Positions 45,500 to 53,731 of a DNA stretch of 64,000 nucleotides are shown here, piece by piece. Position 1 is the stretch's first letter; each line of letters opens with the position of its first letter. The stretch is from positions 62,001 to 126,000 of the forward strand of contig CAYPPG010000001.1 of the NCBI GenBank assembly GCA_964412555.1. The letters run 5' to 3'. A program made the position numbers and the translations under genes. The stretch comes from CAYPPG01 sp964412555 (lineage in GTDB: Bacteria; Hinthialibacterota; Hinthialibacteria; Hinthialibacterales; Hinthialibacteraceae). Below the pieces are notes generated by a model. That model did not search any database, had not been told where the DNA came from, and saw nothing but the letters and a program-made list of their open reading frames with translations.

Positions 45500-45569
45500 A
45501 TGCGGGCAGGGATGCCCGCGCTCCCAGAGGGGGGGCAAGGGCAGAACTGTCGTTTTGCCCTTGCTACCC
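45500..45569. repeat. Hairpin repeats B and D
   Basis: Family B copy at 45500-45524 (ATGCGGGCAGGGATGCCCG) and a family D half at about 45536-45569 (GGGCAGAACTGTCGTTTTGC), between the octaheme cytochrome gene and the truncated molybdoenzyme. Confidence 0.85.
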
Positions 45570-45590
45570 AATTTTCATTACTTAATGATT

Positions 45591-47075
45591 CTATTTTGAA
45601 TATCGGCTCTCGAATTCTTTTCTTCGTTTCTCTCTTCTTGCTTCTTCTTCCGGATCCATTTCATTGATATACCATCGATGGTTTTTGTCATGAAGGATTT
45701 CATCCATCCGGGTCAGCAATGTTTTCGCCGCTTTTGCTTTTTCTTGATCGTCGGAATGCAAATGTCGTTCCGCCAATTCTTGCAGTTCCGGAATCAATTC
45801 GGAATAAAAATGCTTGGCCACTTCATACGTTCCGTGCCAATGAGTATAGTCCGGTCCCATCATGGATGCACCGTGACGGGCGCGGCGGCCTTCATGATGC
45901 CACAACTCAAACCAAATGAAATCCAGCTTATTGGAAAATTGCGGTTCACGCAGCAACGGTTTCGCCAAATTCATCAATTCCTGTCCGGGGCTAGCAAACT
46001 TTTCATGATACAATTCGATCAAAGCATCATACTGTGCGTAAAATCCATCGACAAAATTTTGGTTATGGCATTTCAAGCATACATCGATCATATTCTGTCT
46101 TCGGGTTTGCCAACTTATGTTTTGGCCGGGTAAGCCCATTTTTTTATCACTGACCTCCGGCCGTATCGAGAAGACGGGGCGATTGTTCCATGAAATACGC
46201 ATCCCCACATCATGAGTCACTCCTTGATGTGGTGTGGATGACATATGGCAAGTTGTGCAGGTTGGCGCCGCCGAATAATCTTCTCCCAGCACCCACTTTT
46301 CATTATCGAGATTCATTTCGTCGATATTTGCCCGAAACGCAATCCCATGTTTCGATTCGTTATAAATTTCAATCTGTGGATGATCGGGTCCCATATGGCA
46401 TTTCCCGCATGTGTCCGGATACCGTGCCTGTTCTGCGGAAAATTCATGGCGTGAATGACAGGCAGTGCATGATCCTTCACTGCCATCCGGATTGATCCGG
46501 CCGATACCGGTATTCGGCCAGGTGGCAGGATCCAATTTTCCGTCTTCGAGAACCTTGATTTCACTACCGTGGCATTGCCAGCAACCATTGACGGCAGCAG
46601 CCGATACTCCTTGGGGGAAAGCAGTCGTTTTAAAGCCTTGATTTCCTTCGACCACTTCAGCCAACACATTATCTAAAGAACCAATAATTCTCCCGGCTTT
46701 GGAGTGACGAGAACTGGTAAATTCCTCTACCTCTTTTTCATGGCATCGCGCACAATCACGTGGGCTGACGATTACCGAAATGATTTTTCCCGAATAAGTG
46801 GTTCCGTCCTCGCGAACAACATCATGTTTGAAAGCGTCCGGATCATTCTCTTCGGCCATGTGGCATTCATAACATCCGATATTAGCGCGAAAATGCTTGC
46901 TCGATCCCCATTGTGAATAAATGGTTGGAGTTTCCACTTTATGGCATTCGATGCATTCCTTCGTTTCCTGAGTTATCTCTTTCGGAGCAAAGGTAGCGGA
47001 TGCCGAAGTGACACCAAGCAAGGAACATAGCATCACGATACTTGCAATGGAATAAGAACTGATTTTTCTCAGCAT
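45591..47075 (-). CDS. Octaheme cytochrome c of the hydroxylamine oxidoreductase (HAO) family
   Basis: 494 residues from ATG 47075, after GGAGG; the longer in-frame reading translates repeat C and is rejected. A signal peptide precedes eight CxxCH heme sites at residues 41, 68, 108, 165, 203, 223, 273 and 333. After the last heme comes a helical domain with LWHHEGRRARHGASMMGPDY and THWHGTYEV, typical of HAO-like octaheme proteins. Family members oxidise hydroxylamine or hydrazine, or reduce nitrite or hydroxylamine. Linkage to an NrfD-type quinone module argues for a reductive, quinol-driven role (inference). Whether the cross-linking tyrosine of oxidative HAO is present needs an alignment. 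Confidence 0.85.
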   Translation of the reverse strand: MLRKISSYSIASIVMLCSLLGVTSASATFAPKEITQETKECIECHKVETPTIYSQWGSSKHFRANIGCYECHMAEENDPDAFKHDVVREDGTTYSGKIISVIVSPRDCARCHEKEVEEFTSSRHSKAGRIIGSLDNVLAEVVEGNQGFKTTAFPQGVSAAAVNGCWQCHGSEIKVLEDGKLDPATWPNTGIGRINPDGSEGSCTACHSRHEFSAEQARYPDTCGKCHMGPDHPQIEIYNESKHGIAFRANIDEMNLDNEKWVLGEDYSAAPTCTTCHMSSTPHQGVTHDVGMRISWNNRPVFSIRPEVSDKKMGLPGQNISWQTRRQNMIDVCLKCHNQNFVDGFYAQYDALIELYHEKFASPGQELMNLAKPLLREPQFSNKLDFIWFELWHHEGRRARHGASMMGPDYTHWHGTYEVAKHFYSELIPELQELAERHLHSDDQEKAKAAKTLLTRMDEILHDKNHRWYINEMDPEEEARREKRRKEFESRYSK

Positions 47076-47101
47076 GACGTAAAGCCTCCGATTTATTAAT
47101 A

Positions 47102-47153
47102 TTGTGGTGTAGGCTTCCAGCCTGCACATGCAGACCAGAGGTCTGCACCACAA
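47102..47153. repeat. Long inverted repeat family C, variant
   Basis: The right half TGCAGACCAGAGGTCTGCA is identical to the copy at 18529. The left half GTGTAGGCTTCCAGCCTGCA has changed at several bases but keeps its own hairpin through compensating changes. It lies in the 86-base gap between the NrfD-like and octaheme genes. Confidence 0.85.
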
Positions 47154-47161
47154 AAGCCTAT

Positions 47162-48421
47162 TCAACCCTTTGTGATTCCCGATACGGTATGAGGTTTTTT
47201 ATGGAACTGCCCGGACATGATGGGAATCGCGAGATGCAGCATCCAACTGAAGAGCAATATCCCAAAAGCCCATATCCCGATACAAACAAGAGTCTCGTTC
47301 ACTGTCGGCATATACTCGACGATTTCTCCCAAAGGAGTTGGTAGAAATCCGGGAACAATGAGACCCATTCCTTTTTCGATCCAGATCCCCACGATTGCCA
47401 GAAGGCAAGCAATGTTCACCCACGCCATTTTTACTGTCAAACGAGGGATAATGAGAATAACAGCAGCGATGCATTCCATGACCAATGCCGTCCAAATCCA
47501 GGGAACTAGCGCATCGTGGCCATGTAAGCCGAAGAATAAATACTGCGAGCTCGACATATGCAAGGATTCGCTGTAAAACTCCTTGAACACCTCGCAACCT
47601 AACAGGAACAAATTGATTAGAAGAGAAACGGTTACAATTTGCCGCAGAAGGTGAAGAGCAGTGTTCCCGATATGATATCCTGTAATTTTCCGAATCAACT
47701 GAAAAGCAATGATCATCAATCCCGGTCCCGCAGTAAATGCCGATCCCAAAAAACGCGGCGCGACGATGGCTGCATTCCAAAACGGCCTTCCGACAAGACC
47801 GACATACAGAAAGGCAGTCACAGTATGGATGGAAATCGCCCAAATGATGGAAAGAAAAACGAAGGGCATGTACAACCATGGATTCGGCTTGCGGCCTAGA
47901 TATTTCATGTACAACAAATACCCGCAGATATGCACATTGATCAATAAATATCCATTGAGCACGACGACATCCCAACTCAACATCGAGATGGGAAAATTGA
48001 ACAATCCGATATAGGGAATCAAATGCCAAAACCGGTCCGGCCGTCCCAAGTCGACAACGACAAACAATAGGCACATGATGATCGTGGCCACGGCCAGCAA
48101 TTCGCCGAAGATCACGACATCGTGCATCTCTTTGACTTTGTAGATATATGCCGGAATCACGAGCATCACCGCAGCAGCCGCCATACCGACGAGGTAGGTA
48201 AAATTCGCGATATAGATTCCCCATGACACCTGATCGGTCATTCCGGTCGTGGCAAGACCATATGCAAATTGATAGCTGTAGGCACGAAGGCCTATAAAAG
48301 AAAGAATCGTCAAGACGATCATCCAACTATAAAATACGTAGCTACCGCGAAAACTCAAACGAATGGCTCGCAATAAGAAATGAACATATTCTTTTAGGGC
48401 ACTTTGAATCTGGCTGTTCAC
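47162..48421 (-). CDS. NrfD/PsrC/DsrP-type quinone-interacting membrane subunit
   Basis: About 419 residues. Start chosen at GTG 48421, with AAGGAG six bases upstream; a TTG five codons earlier overlaps that ribosome site. Around ten membrane helices are predicted. Family segments include VDLGRPDRFWHLIPYIGLFN, FPISMLSWDVVVLNGYLLIN and APRFLGSAFTAGPGLMI. Such subunits exchange electrons between menaquinol or ubiquinol and a periplasmic iron-sulfur subunit. The iron-sulfur subunit is encoded upstream and the octaheme cytochrome downstream. A long antisense frame across this gene is a shadow. Confidence 0.92.
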   Translation of the reverse strand: MNSQIQSALKEYVHFLLRAIRLSFRGSYVFYSWMIVLTILSFIGLRAYSYQFAYGLATTGMTDQVSWGIYIANFTYLVGMAAAAVMLVIPAYIYKVKEMHDVVIFGELLAVATIIMCLLFVVVDLGRPDRFWHLIPYIGLFNFPISMLSWDVVVLNGYLLINVHICGYLLYMKYLGRKPNPWLYMPFVFLSIIWAISIHTVTAFLYVGLVGRPFWNAAIVAPRFLGSAFTAGPGLMIIAFQLIRKITGYHIGNTALHLLRQIVTVSLLINLFLLGCEVFKEFYSESLHMSSSQYLFFGLHGHDALVPWIWTALVMECIAAVILIIPRLTVKMAWVNIACLLAIVGIWIEKGMGLIVPGFLPTPLGEIVEYMPTVNETLVCIGIWAFGILLFSWMLHLAIPIMSGQFHKKPHTVSGITKG

Positions 48422-48454
48422 GTGCGGCTCCTTCAATTCTCGACTAACTCACGC

Positions 48455-48536
48455 GGGTAACAAGGGTAAGCGTAGTCTACCCTTGCCATTTCGCGCTCCA
48501 CCCAAGGGCAGACCTGCCGTCTTGCCCTTGCTACCC
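48455..48536. repeat. Hairpin repeat family D, complete copy
   Basis: GGGTAACAAGGGTAAGCG at one end and CCCTTGCTACCC at the other form an outer stem. Two inner hairpins (AAGGGTA/TACCCTT and AAGGGCA/TGCCCTT) lie within. It fills the 145-base gap between the ferredoxin-like and NrfD-like genes. Confidence 0.88.
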
Positions 48537-48566
48537 CGTTGTTCTGCTACCCGGTTTCGGCCAATT

Positions 48567-49538
48567 CTAAGAATCAAACCAATAATAAAACCTCGGAATC
48601 GTCCCGGCTTCTTCCTTGAAAACATACACTCGTTTGTTTTCCAGTATATGTCGAATGGTACTATTAGAATCCAGCATATTCCCGAATTGGCGCGCTCCCG
48701 TCGGACAGGCATCCATGCATTTGGGATTCAAACCTTTCCGCACTCGATGCAGGCAGAATGTGCATTTCTCCATCGTGCCGCCCGGGCGGATACGATTTCC
48801 GAGATAAGCCATATCCGGATTCACTTCTTCACTCGGAATCTCCGGTGTGGCGAAATTAAAACGCCTTGCCCAATAGGGGCAGGCGGCTTCACAATACCGG
48901 CAGCCGATACACCAGTTATAATCGACAACGACGATTCCGTCTTTTTCCTGCCAGGTCGCGCGTACCGGGCAAGCCTTCACACAAGGTGGATTTTGACATT
49001 GGTGACATTGAACCGGCATGTAGTATTTTCCCTCTGCCGGTACTTTCTCATGATCATAATAATGATCCGATTGTTCGACATCCAATGTCCCTTTTTCCAT
49101 TTCCAGAACCCGGATGTATTCGATGCGCGGATCACGGGATTGATTGTTTTCCTCGACACAGGCATGCACACATCGCCGGCACCCGATACACCGGCCGATA
49201 TTCAATGCATAGGCATATTGAACATTCGGGAGTGGTTTGGGATCCTCGACATTTACCTCCACTCCGTAATTTTGCTCTATTTCATTTTCCAAGCGCTGAA
49301 GAATACGTTCTAGTTGTTCGGGGGTGAGGCGCTCATACTGCTGCTGGATAAACGCTTCCAAATCCGTATCGTTCTCGTAATGTCGTAACGGTTCGAGCGC
49401 AGCGGCGAAACCGGCCAAGAAAAAAGTACCTAACGCGCCGGCCTTCATAAAATTGCGGCGATCGATTGGATCATTGTCAGGAGACCGGAGCGTGGGATCC
49501 TCTTGCTGTTCTTTGGATTTATTATCAATATCTGACAT
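48567..49538 (-). CDS. Tat-exported four-cluster ferredoxin subunit (NrfC/DsrO/PsrB type)
   Basis: 323 residues. The twin-arginine signal DRRNFMKAGALGTFFLAGFA (RR at 27-28) sends it to the periplasmic side. Four cysteine groups for [4Fe-4S] clusters are visible: CIGCRRCVHAC, CHQCQNPPCVKACP, CIGCRYCEAACP and CTFC with a later CMDACP. This is the standard wiring of NrfC, PsrB and DsrO proteins that pass electrons between an NrfD-type membrane subunit and a cytochrome or catalytic subunit. Its ATG overlaps the stop of the tetraheme gene by one base (TAATG). Confidence 0.93.
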   Translation of the reverse strand: MSDIDNKSKEQQEDPTLRSPDNDPIDRRNFMKAGALGTFFLAGFAAALEPLRHYENDTDLEAFIQQQYERLTPEQLERILQRLENEIEQNYGVEVNVEDPKPLPNVQYAYALNIGRCIGCRRCVHACVEENNQSRDPRIEYIRVLEMEKGTLDVEQSDHYYDHEKVPAEGKYYMPVQCHQCQNPPCVKACPVRATWQEKDGIVVVDYNWCIGCRYCEAACPYWARRFNFATPEIPSEEVNPDMAYLGNRIRPGGTMEKCTFCLHRVRKGLNPKCMDACPTGARQFGNMLDSNSTIRHILENKRVYVFKEEAGTIPRFYYWFDS

Positions 49539-50149
49539 TATGACTCCTCTCCGAATGGATCGACTCTCCCATAAATGGGTCCTGGCATGGGTTTCAATTT
49601 GGGAAATTTCGGCTGATGCGGATCATGACATTGAATGCACAAAAGCCGTTCCGATCGGAAATCTGTCGGATCCCAGGTTCCTTCAAGCCGGCCATGCATT
49701 CCTACCAACCAATCACGGTATTTCGGCCCATGACACTTTGCACACAAACGTGCCGGTTGATCAGCTGGAATTTCATTCCCTTGATGATCGGTGTAGACAT
49801 CGCGATTGGTTTTATGATGGCAATTCAAACAGTAATCATTCGCACCATGATCCAAAACCAAATCCTCATGCTCTGCAACGAGAGATGTTTGAGTTTGTCT
49901 CGTTTGAAATATACTGTGACATTCGCTGCATTTATATACAAAGCCGGTTCGGCGCAAACGCAATGGTTTTACTTCACCCCGAATGGGAGACATATCCACT
50001 TCCCGGATATCAACCTCGGCTTTTTGATCATGATCTTCTCCGTGATGGATTGTTGCCGCACCAATCCCCAAACCAAGGATCACAAAAAATCCACATATCA
50101 CGAGTGAATAAACATAAGATGGATTGGGTACTTCTATACTATTTTTCAT
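49538..50149 (-). CDS. Membrane-anchored tetraheme cytochrome c
   Basis: 203 residues from ATG 50149; a GTG one codon upstream is possible. One N-terminal membrane helix (VYSLVICGFFVILGLGIGAA) anchors a periplasmic domain with four CxxCH heme sites (CSECH, CLNCH, CAKCH, CIQCH at about residues 74, 107, 136 and 171). It is the first gene of the operon and its stop overlaps the next start. By position it corresponds to the electron-transfer cytochrome of Nrf or DsrJ-like complexes, but it is not recognisably either family. A predicted FNR-controlled promoter lies 73 bases upstream. Confidence 0.88.
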   Translation of the reverse strand: MKNSIEVPNPSYVYSLVICGFFVILGLGIGAATIHHGEDHDQKAEVDIREVDMSPIRGEVKPLRLRRTGFVYKCSECHSIFQTRQTQTSLVAEHEDLVLDHGANDYCLNCHHKTNRDVYTDHQGNEIPADQPARLCAKCHGPKYRDWLVGMHGRLEGTWDPTDFRSERLLCIQCHDPHQPKFPKLKPMPGPIYGRVDPFGEES

Positions 50150-50222
50150 CACAGGATCCCTTGAGTAACTTTCATTTTTCCTTCAGAAGAGAGAGCAAAA
50201 ACGGAGTGATCCATTTAAATAC

Positions 50223-50271
50223 AAAACTGATCATACTCGATATTTCACTTTTCGCCGTTGATTAAAATCAA
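50223..50271 (-). promoter_or_regulatory. FNR/CRP-type site and class II promoter of the multiheme operon
   Basis: TTGATTTTAATCAA on the minus strand (50271-50258) is a perfect match to the FNR consensus TTGATNNNNATCAA. A TATGAT -10 element lies at 50235-50230. This predicts a start at about 50223, exactly 41.5 bases from the centre of the site, the class II activator position. The site extends to GTTGATTTTAATCAAC with matching outer bases. Confidence 0.7.
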
Positions 50272-50523
50272 CTATGGCGAGATTTATTGAAAATGATGAT
50301 CAATGTATTCATTTTCACTCTATCGCAAAGTTATGGTGGGCACAATGTTGACTTTTTAGTAAGGATTCAACTCTTAGAACAAAACAGCGCATGCGTATTG
50401 TATTTTTATAAATGATGTAGAAACATTTCTATCGATAACACGCACATATCTCAGAAAACAAGTCTATCGAAGGGAGGATATATAGAAAGTTAAGATGATA
50501 GCAAATGGAGGATAAAATTCAAA

Positions 50524-50596
<73 letters not shown>

Positions 50597-50772
50597 GATT
50601 ATGGATACCGATTTTGTACAGAATAATATTTGTACCCTCCCCCCCCGATTCTGTCAAGACTCCGGAAAACAATCCTTTGGATTTTCAAACAAAACCGGTA
50701 ATCCAACAGGGAGTGTTTCTTTTTCTTTTGAGTTGGATATTATACAATGCAATAAAAATAGGGAGAATCCAC

Positions 50773-51027
50773 ATGGCAAGTGATGAATCGATCAAAAAAA
50801 TGGTTCATGCGATACTGGAAAAACGAAAAGAATTGGGATTCCCCGATTGGGGACAAGTACCGATTGAAGATGTGCTACATCGCTTGAATCAGCCGAATGA
50901 GAATCAAGCGAATGAGTCTCCATCGGAAAACAACCTTGCCAATCAGCAACCCGAAAAGCACAATAACTATTCGGAGAATTCCGATTCAAAAAAGAAAGAC
51001 GAAAACGATCCACCACCCCTACTCTAA
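50773..51027 (+). CDS. Small hydrophilic hypothetical protein
   Basis: 84 residues from ATG 50773 after GGGAGA; a longer in-frame reading passes over the tRNA and is rejected. The N-terminal half is helical (IKKMVHAILEKRKELGFPDW), and the C-terminal half is a disordered Asn/Ser/Lys-rich tail ending DENDPPPLL. It is 12 bases upstream of a membrane protein gene and probably cotranscribed. No family is recognised. Confidence 0.65.
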   Translation: MASDESIKKMVHAILEKRKELGFPDWGQVPIEDVLHRLNQPNENQANESPSENNLANQQPEKHNNYSENSDSKKKDENDPPPLL

Positions 51028-51039
51028 AATGAGGATATT

Positions 51040-51537
51040 ATGTTAATCGCTGAACAGATTCTTTATCTTCTCATCGGCTTTGCCGGTATCATTTTTGCCT
51101 ACTATTCCCATCGAATCCATTTTTCTCTTCCGGATCGACTTCCATCAAAAATCGGGAAACGGAAAATCATTTTTACCATCGGATTCGGGATCATTCTCCT
51201 GGGATTTGTGTCCGATTATGTTATCGGCGCCCATCATCAGGCCATTACGTTATTGGGTGGGTGGTTGATGCTGCTCGGTTCGACGCCGTGGTTCAATCGC
51301 CGTATCGTTCGTCGGCTTTTTGATCCGGTGGAAATGCGCATTATTCGGATCACTCTTTTTACCAGCTTGTTTTTGGTCATATTAAGTACCGGTCTATTTT
51401 TTCTGCCCCCTCATTTTTCCGCAGGAACCTTGTTGATCGGCATTGCGAACATGATCCTCGCCGGACGTTTGTGGTGGAATCAAGACGTCACCGGCGATAC
51501 CGGCCACATGGTTTTCAGCAAACGCGATTATTCCTAA
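51040..51537 (+). CDS. Hypothetical integral membrane protein
   Basis: 165 residues with about five predicted membrane helices (for example LYLLIGFAGIIFAYYS, IIFTIGFGIILLGFVSDYVI, ITLFTSLFLVILSTGLFFL). No catalytic or transport motif is seen. Its last 23 bases overlap the convergent 3' end of trpF, so the two genes' messages would be partly complementary. No family is recognised. Confidence 0.7.
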   Translation: MLIAEQILYLLIGFAGIIFAYYSHRIHFSLPDRLPSKIGKRKIIFTIGFGIILLGFVSDYVIGAHHQAITLLGGWLMLLGSTPWFNRRIVRRLFDPVEMRIIRITLFTSLFLVILSTGLFFLPPHFSAGTLLIGIANMILAGRLWWNQDVTGDTGHMVFSKRDYS

Positions 51538-52228
51538 AAACTGAATCTCCAGTCTCACACGACCGAACACTTGCCACTAACGACAGTACTTTCTCTGGAT
51601 CTTTCTTTCTTTTCACAACTTCAACCCCCGAGGAAATATCGATCCCATAAGGTTGAACAGTACGGATGGCCTCGATTACATTATTCGGTTGAATGCCTCC
51701 CGCAAGAATGAGCGGACAATCGGTATGTTCTCTGATCATCCGAACCATATCCCAATCCACCGTCTTCCCCGTACCTCCATATTGACGCTCTCCCTTAACC
51801 ATACTGCTTGCATCGATGGTAATACGATCGGTTCCGGCGGCGGTATATTCCCACATCCGATTCAACACCGCTTCTAAATCCATATTCTCTCCGCTTTCAG
51901 CCGCTGGCAAATGAATCACTTTCCACACTTCACATGAAACCTGTTCTTTCAAATACGATACTTCTTCCGGCGATTCACGGCCGTGCAATTGAATTGCAAC
52001 AAGCGGAAGCATTTCCGTAATCCGTACATTATCCTCAACACATTTCCCCAATGTCACCGCTACAATCGGAATGGGAGAATTCTGAACCAGCCGGCTTGCT
52101 TCTTCGAGTTTCAAACATCGGGGAGATTGTTCGATTTCAATGATCAATCCCCCATAATCTGCCCCATGTTTTGCCACCATTTCCAGGTCTTGACGGTTGG
52201 TTATGCCACAAATTTTAACTTTGAACAT
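51515..52228 (-). CDS. trpF: Phosphoribosylanthranilate isomerase TrpF
   Basis: 237 residues of TIM-barrel fold. It isomerises phosphoribosylanthranilate in tryptophan synthesis. The catalytic-cysteine motif VKICGIT at the N-terminus, VAIQLHGRESPEEV, PLILAGGIQPNNV and YGIDISSGVE are all in place, with the general-acid Asp in the third beta strand region (ITIDAS in strand 6 is also typical). It is an orphan: no other trp gene is present. It starts four bases after an oxidoreductase gene with which it is probably cotranscribed. Confidence 0.94.
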   Translation of the reverse strand: MFKVKICGITNRQDLEMVAKHGADYGGLIIEIEQSPRCLKLEEASRLVQNSPIPIVAVTLGKCVEDNVRITEMLPLVAIQLHGRESPEEVSYLKEQVSCEVWKVIHLPAAESGENMDLEAVLNRMWEYTAAGTDRITIDASSMVKGERQYGGTGKTVDWDMVRMIREHTDCPLILAGGIQPNNVIEAIRTVQPYGIDISSGVEVVKRKKDPEKVLSLVASVRSCETGDSVFRNNRVC

Positions 52229-52232
52229 ACAC

Positions 52233-53492
52233 TCAATCTTTCAATCCTTTCAAGTTAAATTCCAGTTTTTCATTCTGTTCCATGATTTCTTTCCAGGTGG
52301 CAATTCCTTTACGATAAGCGGCGGTTCGGCCAAGGATCGTTACCAAATTACTGCGTACACTCGGTTCCACTGTTGTATTTTCATAATTTCTTTCTGTGAT
52401 ATTCTTATAAAACGTGGCGATGTTCTCCGCTGCACCATCCGTAAATATTCCAGGTGATTTTCCGCCGGGATACGCGTTTTCCCCTCGAATGAGAACATTA
52501 CCGCCATATGAGGTTTCGAGCACCCCTTCCGTTCCAAACATGCGATTGTTAATGCCACCGGCCGATCCGTGTCCCTCAAATTGCCGGGAACTGAAACTGA
52601 TTCCGACTTCATCCGGATATTCGAATACGACAGTAAAATAATCGTTACAATTGCCAAGGTCTTTTCGAACCTTGCGTCCGCAGGTACCGGATGCCTGAAT
52701 CGGCTCCTGCCCCATAACCCAACTGGCAACATCGAGAGTGTGGATATTCTGCTCGGTAATAATGTCGCCGGAAAGCACTTTATCAAGCCCCCATGCGCGT
52801 AGACGGTTTTCTGGATTGTGAGGATCATCTTCGAGATATTGGAACTGGCGCGTCCATGGACAACCGGCATGATAGGATGACTCACCAAAAGCGTAACTGC
52901 CAATGGCTCCGTCATGTACCCGCTGCAACGCTTCAATATAATAGGGATCCGCACGCGTTTGAAAATCGATAAGAAAACAACGGTTTTTATCGCGTGCTTT
53001 CCGCCCACTTTCAAGAACCGTCTTACATCCTGGGATATCCACAGCGATCGGTTTGGCAAGATAAACATGCAAACCGGCTTCAACACCCGCTTGCGCTTGA
53101 GAAGGATGAAAATATGGAGGGCTTTCAATGGCAATCGCATCGACGATGCCCTTGTCCAACATACGCTTATCTCCGGAGAGACCGGTAAAACGATTCGCTG
53201 CCGGAACGTTGAAGCGTTCCCCATATCGTTCCACTCGATCCTGGAAATAATCGGAAACGGCTGAAATTTCGAATCCTCCATGCTTGACGAACAAATTTGT
53301 AATCCAGGTTCCTCGGCCTCCACAACCGACAAGACCGAGTTTGACTTTGGAATTCGCTTTCGAGCCATACACGCTGCTTGCTTTCATGACAGCGAACGCA
53401 ACCCCTGAAATACCTGTCCTGGAAAGAAAGGTACGTCGTTGAATGGATTTTCGATCACTTGGCTGAACTGCATTCTCATTCGTTCTGCTCAT
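52233..53492 (-). CDS. Tat-exported Gfo/Idh/MocA-family oxidoreductase
   Basis: 419 residues from ATG 53492, after AGGAG; an upstream in-frame ATG lacks this. The twin-arginine motif QRRTFLSRTGISGVAFAV precedes the Rossmann motif LGLVGCGGRGTWITNL and the family motif GLHVYLAKPIAV with the catalytic lysine. The C-terminal domain contains LSGDIITEQNIHTLDVASWV. Sugar or cyclitol oxidation is likely. It is followed closely by trpF (4 bases) and shares the Tat-plus-Gfo architecture with the gene at 36700. Confidence 0.92.
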   Translation of the reverse strand: MSRTNENAVQPSDRKSIQRRTFLSRTGISGVAFAVMKASSVYGSKANSKVKLGLVGCGGRGTWITNLFVKHGGFEISAVSDYFQDRVERYGERFNVPAANRFTGLSGDKRMLDKGIVDAIAIESPPYFHPSQAQAGVEAGLHVYLAKPIAVDIPGCKTVLESGRKARDKNRCFLIDFQTRADPYYIEALQRVHDGAIGSYAFGESSYHAGCPWTRQFQYLEDDPHNPENRLRAWGLDKVLSGDIITEQNIHTLDVASWVMGQEPIQASGTCGRKVRKDLGNCNDYFTVVFEYPDEVGISFSSRQFEGHGSAGGINNRMFGTEGVLETSYGGNVLIRGENAYPGGKSPGIFTDGAAENIATFYKNITERNYENTTVEPSVRSNLVTILGRTAAYRKGIATWKEIMEQNEKLEFNLKGLKD

Positions 53493-53731
53493 GTTCAATT
53501 CTCCTACTGAAATACACATTTTTCTGCCCTTCAACGAAACTATATCATATCTATATTTCTTTGGGAACTTCCAAGCAATTCCAACATGAAAAACAAGGCT
53601 TGTACCCTACCACAAGTTGGAGTATAAACGATAATAATTGGGTATATTATTTCGGCTTCAAATAGGAATGTTTGTCCCAAAATGTGAACAAATAAAAAAT
53701 TGATCAAGAACCAATAAAGGAGAGTTTCATT

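Noticed and set aside
47199..48326. A 375-codon open frame antisense-phase to the NrfD-like gene
   Set aside because: It lies wholly within a well-supported membrane protein gene in another phase, has an unnatural composition (many Arg, His and Cys) and no ribosome site.
52340..53368. A 342-codon open frame overlapping the Gfo/Idh/MocA gene
   Set aside because: It is on the same strand in a different phase, without start signals or any recognisable domain; it is a shadow of the real gene.
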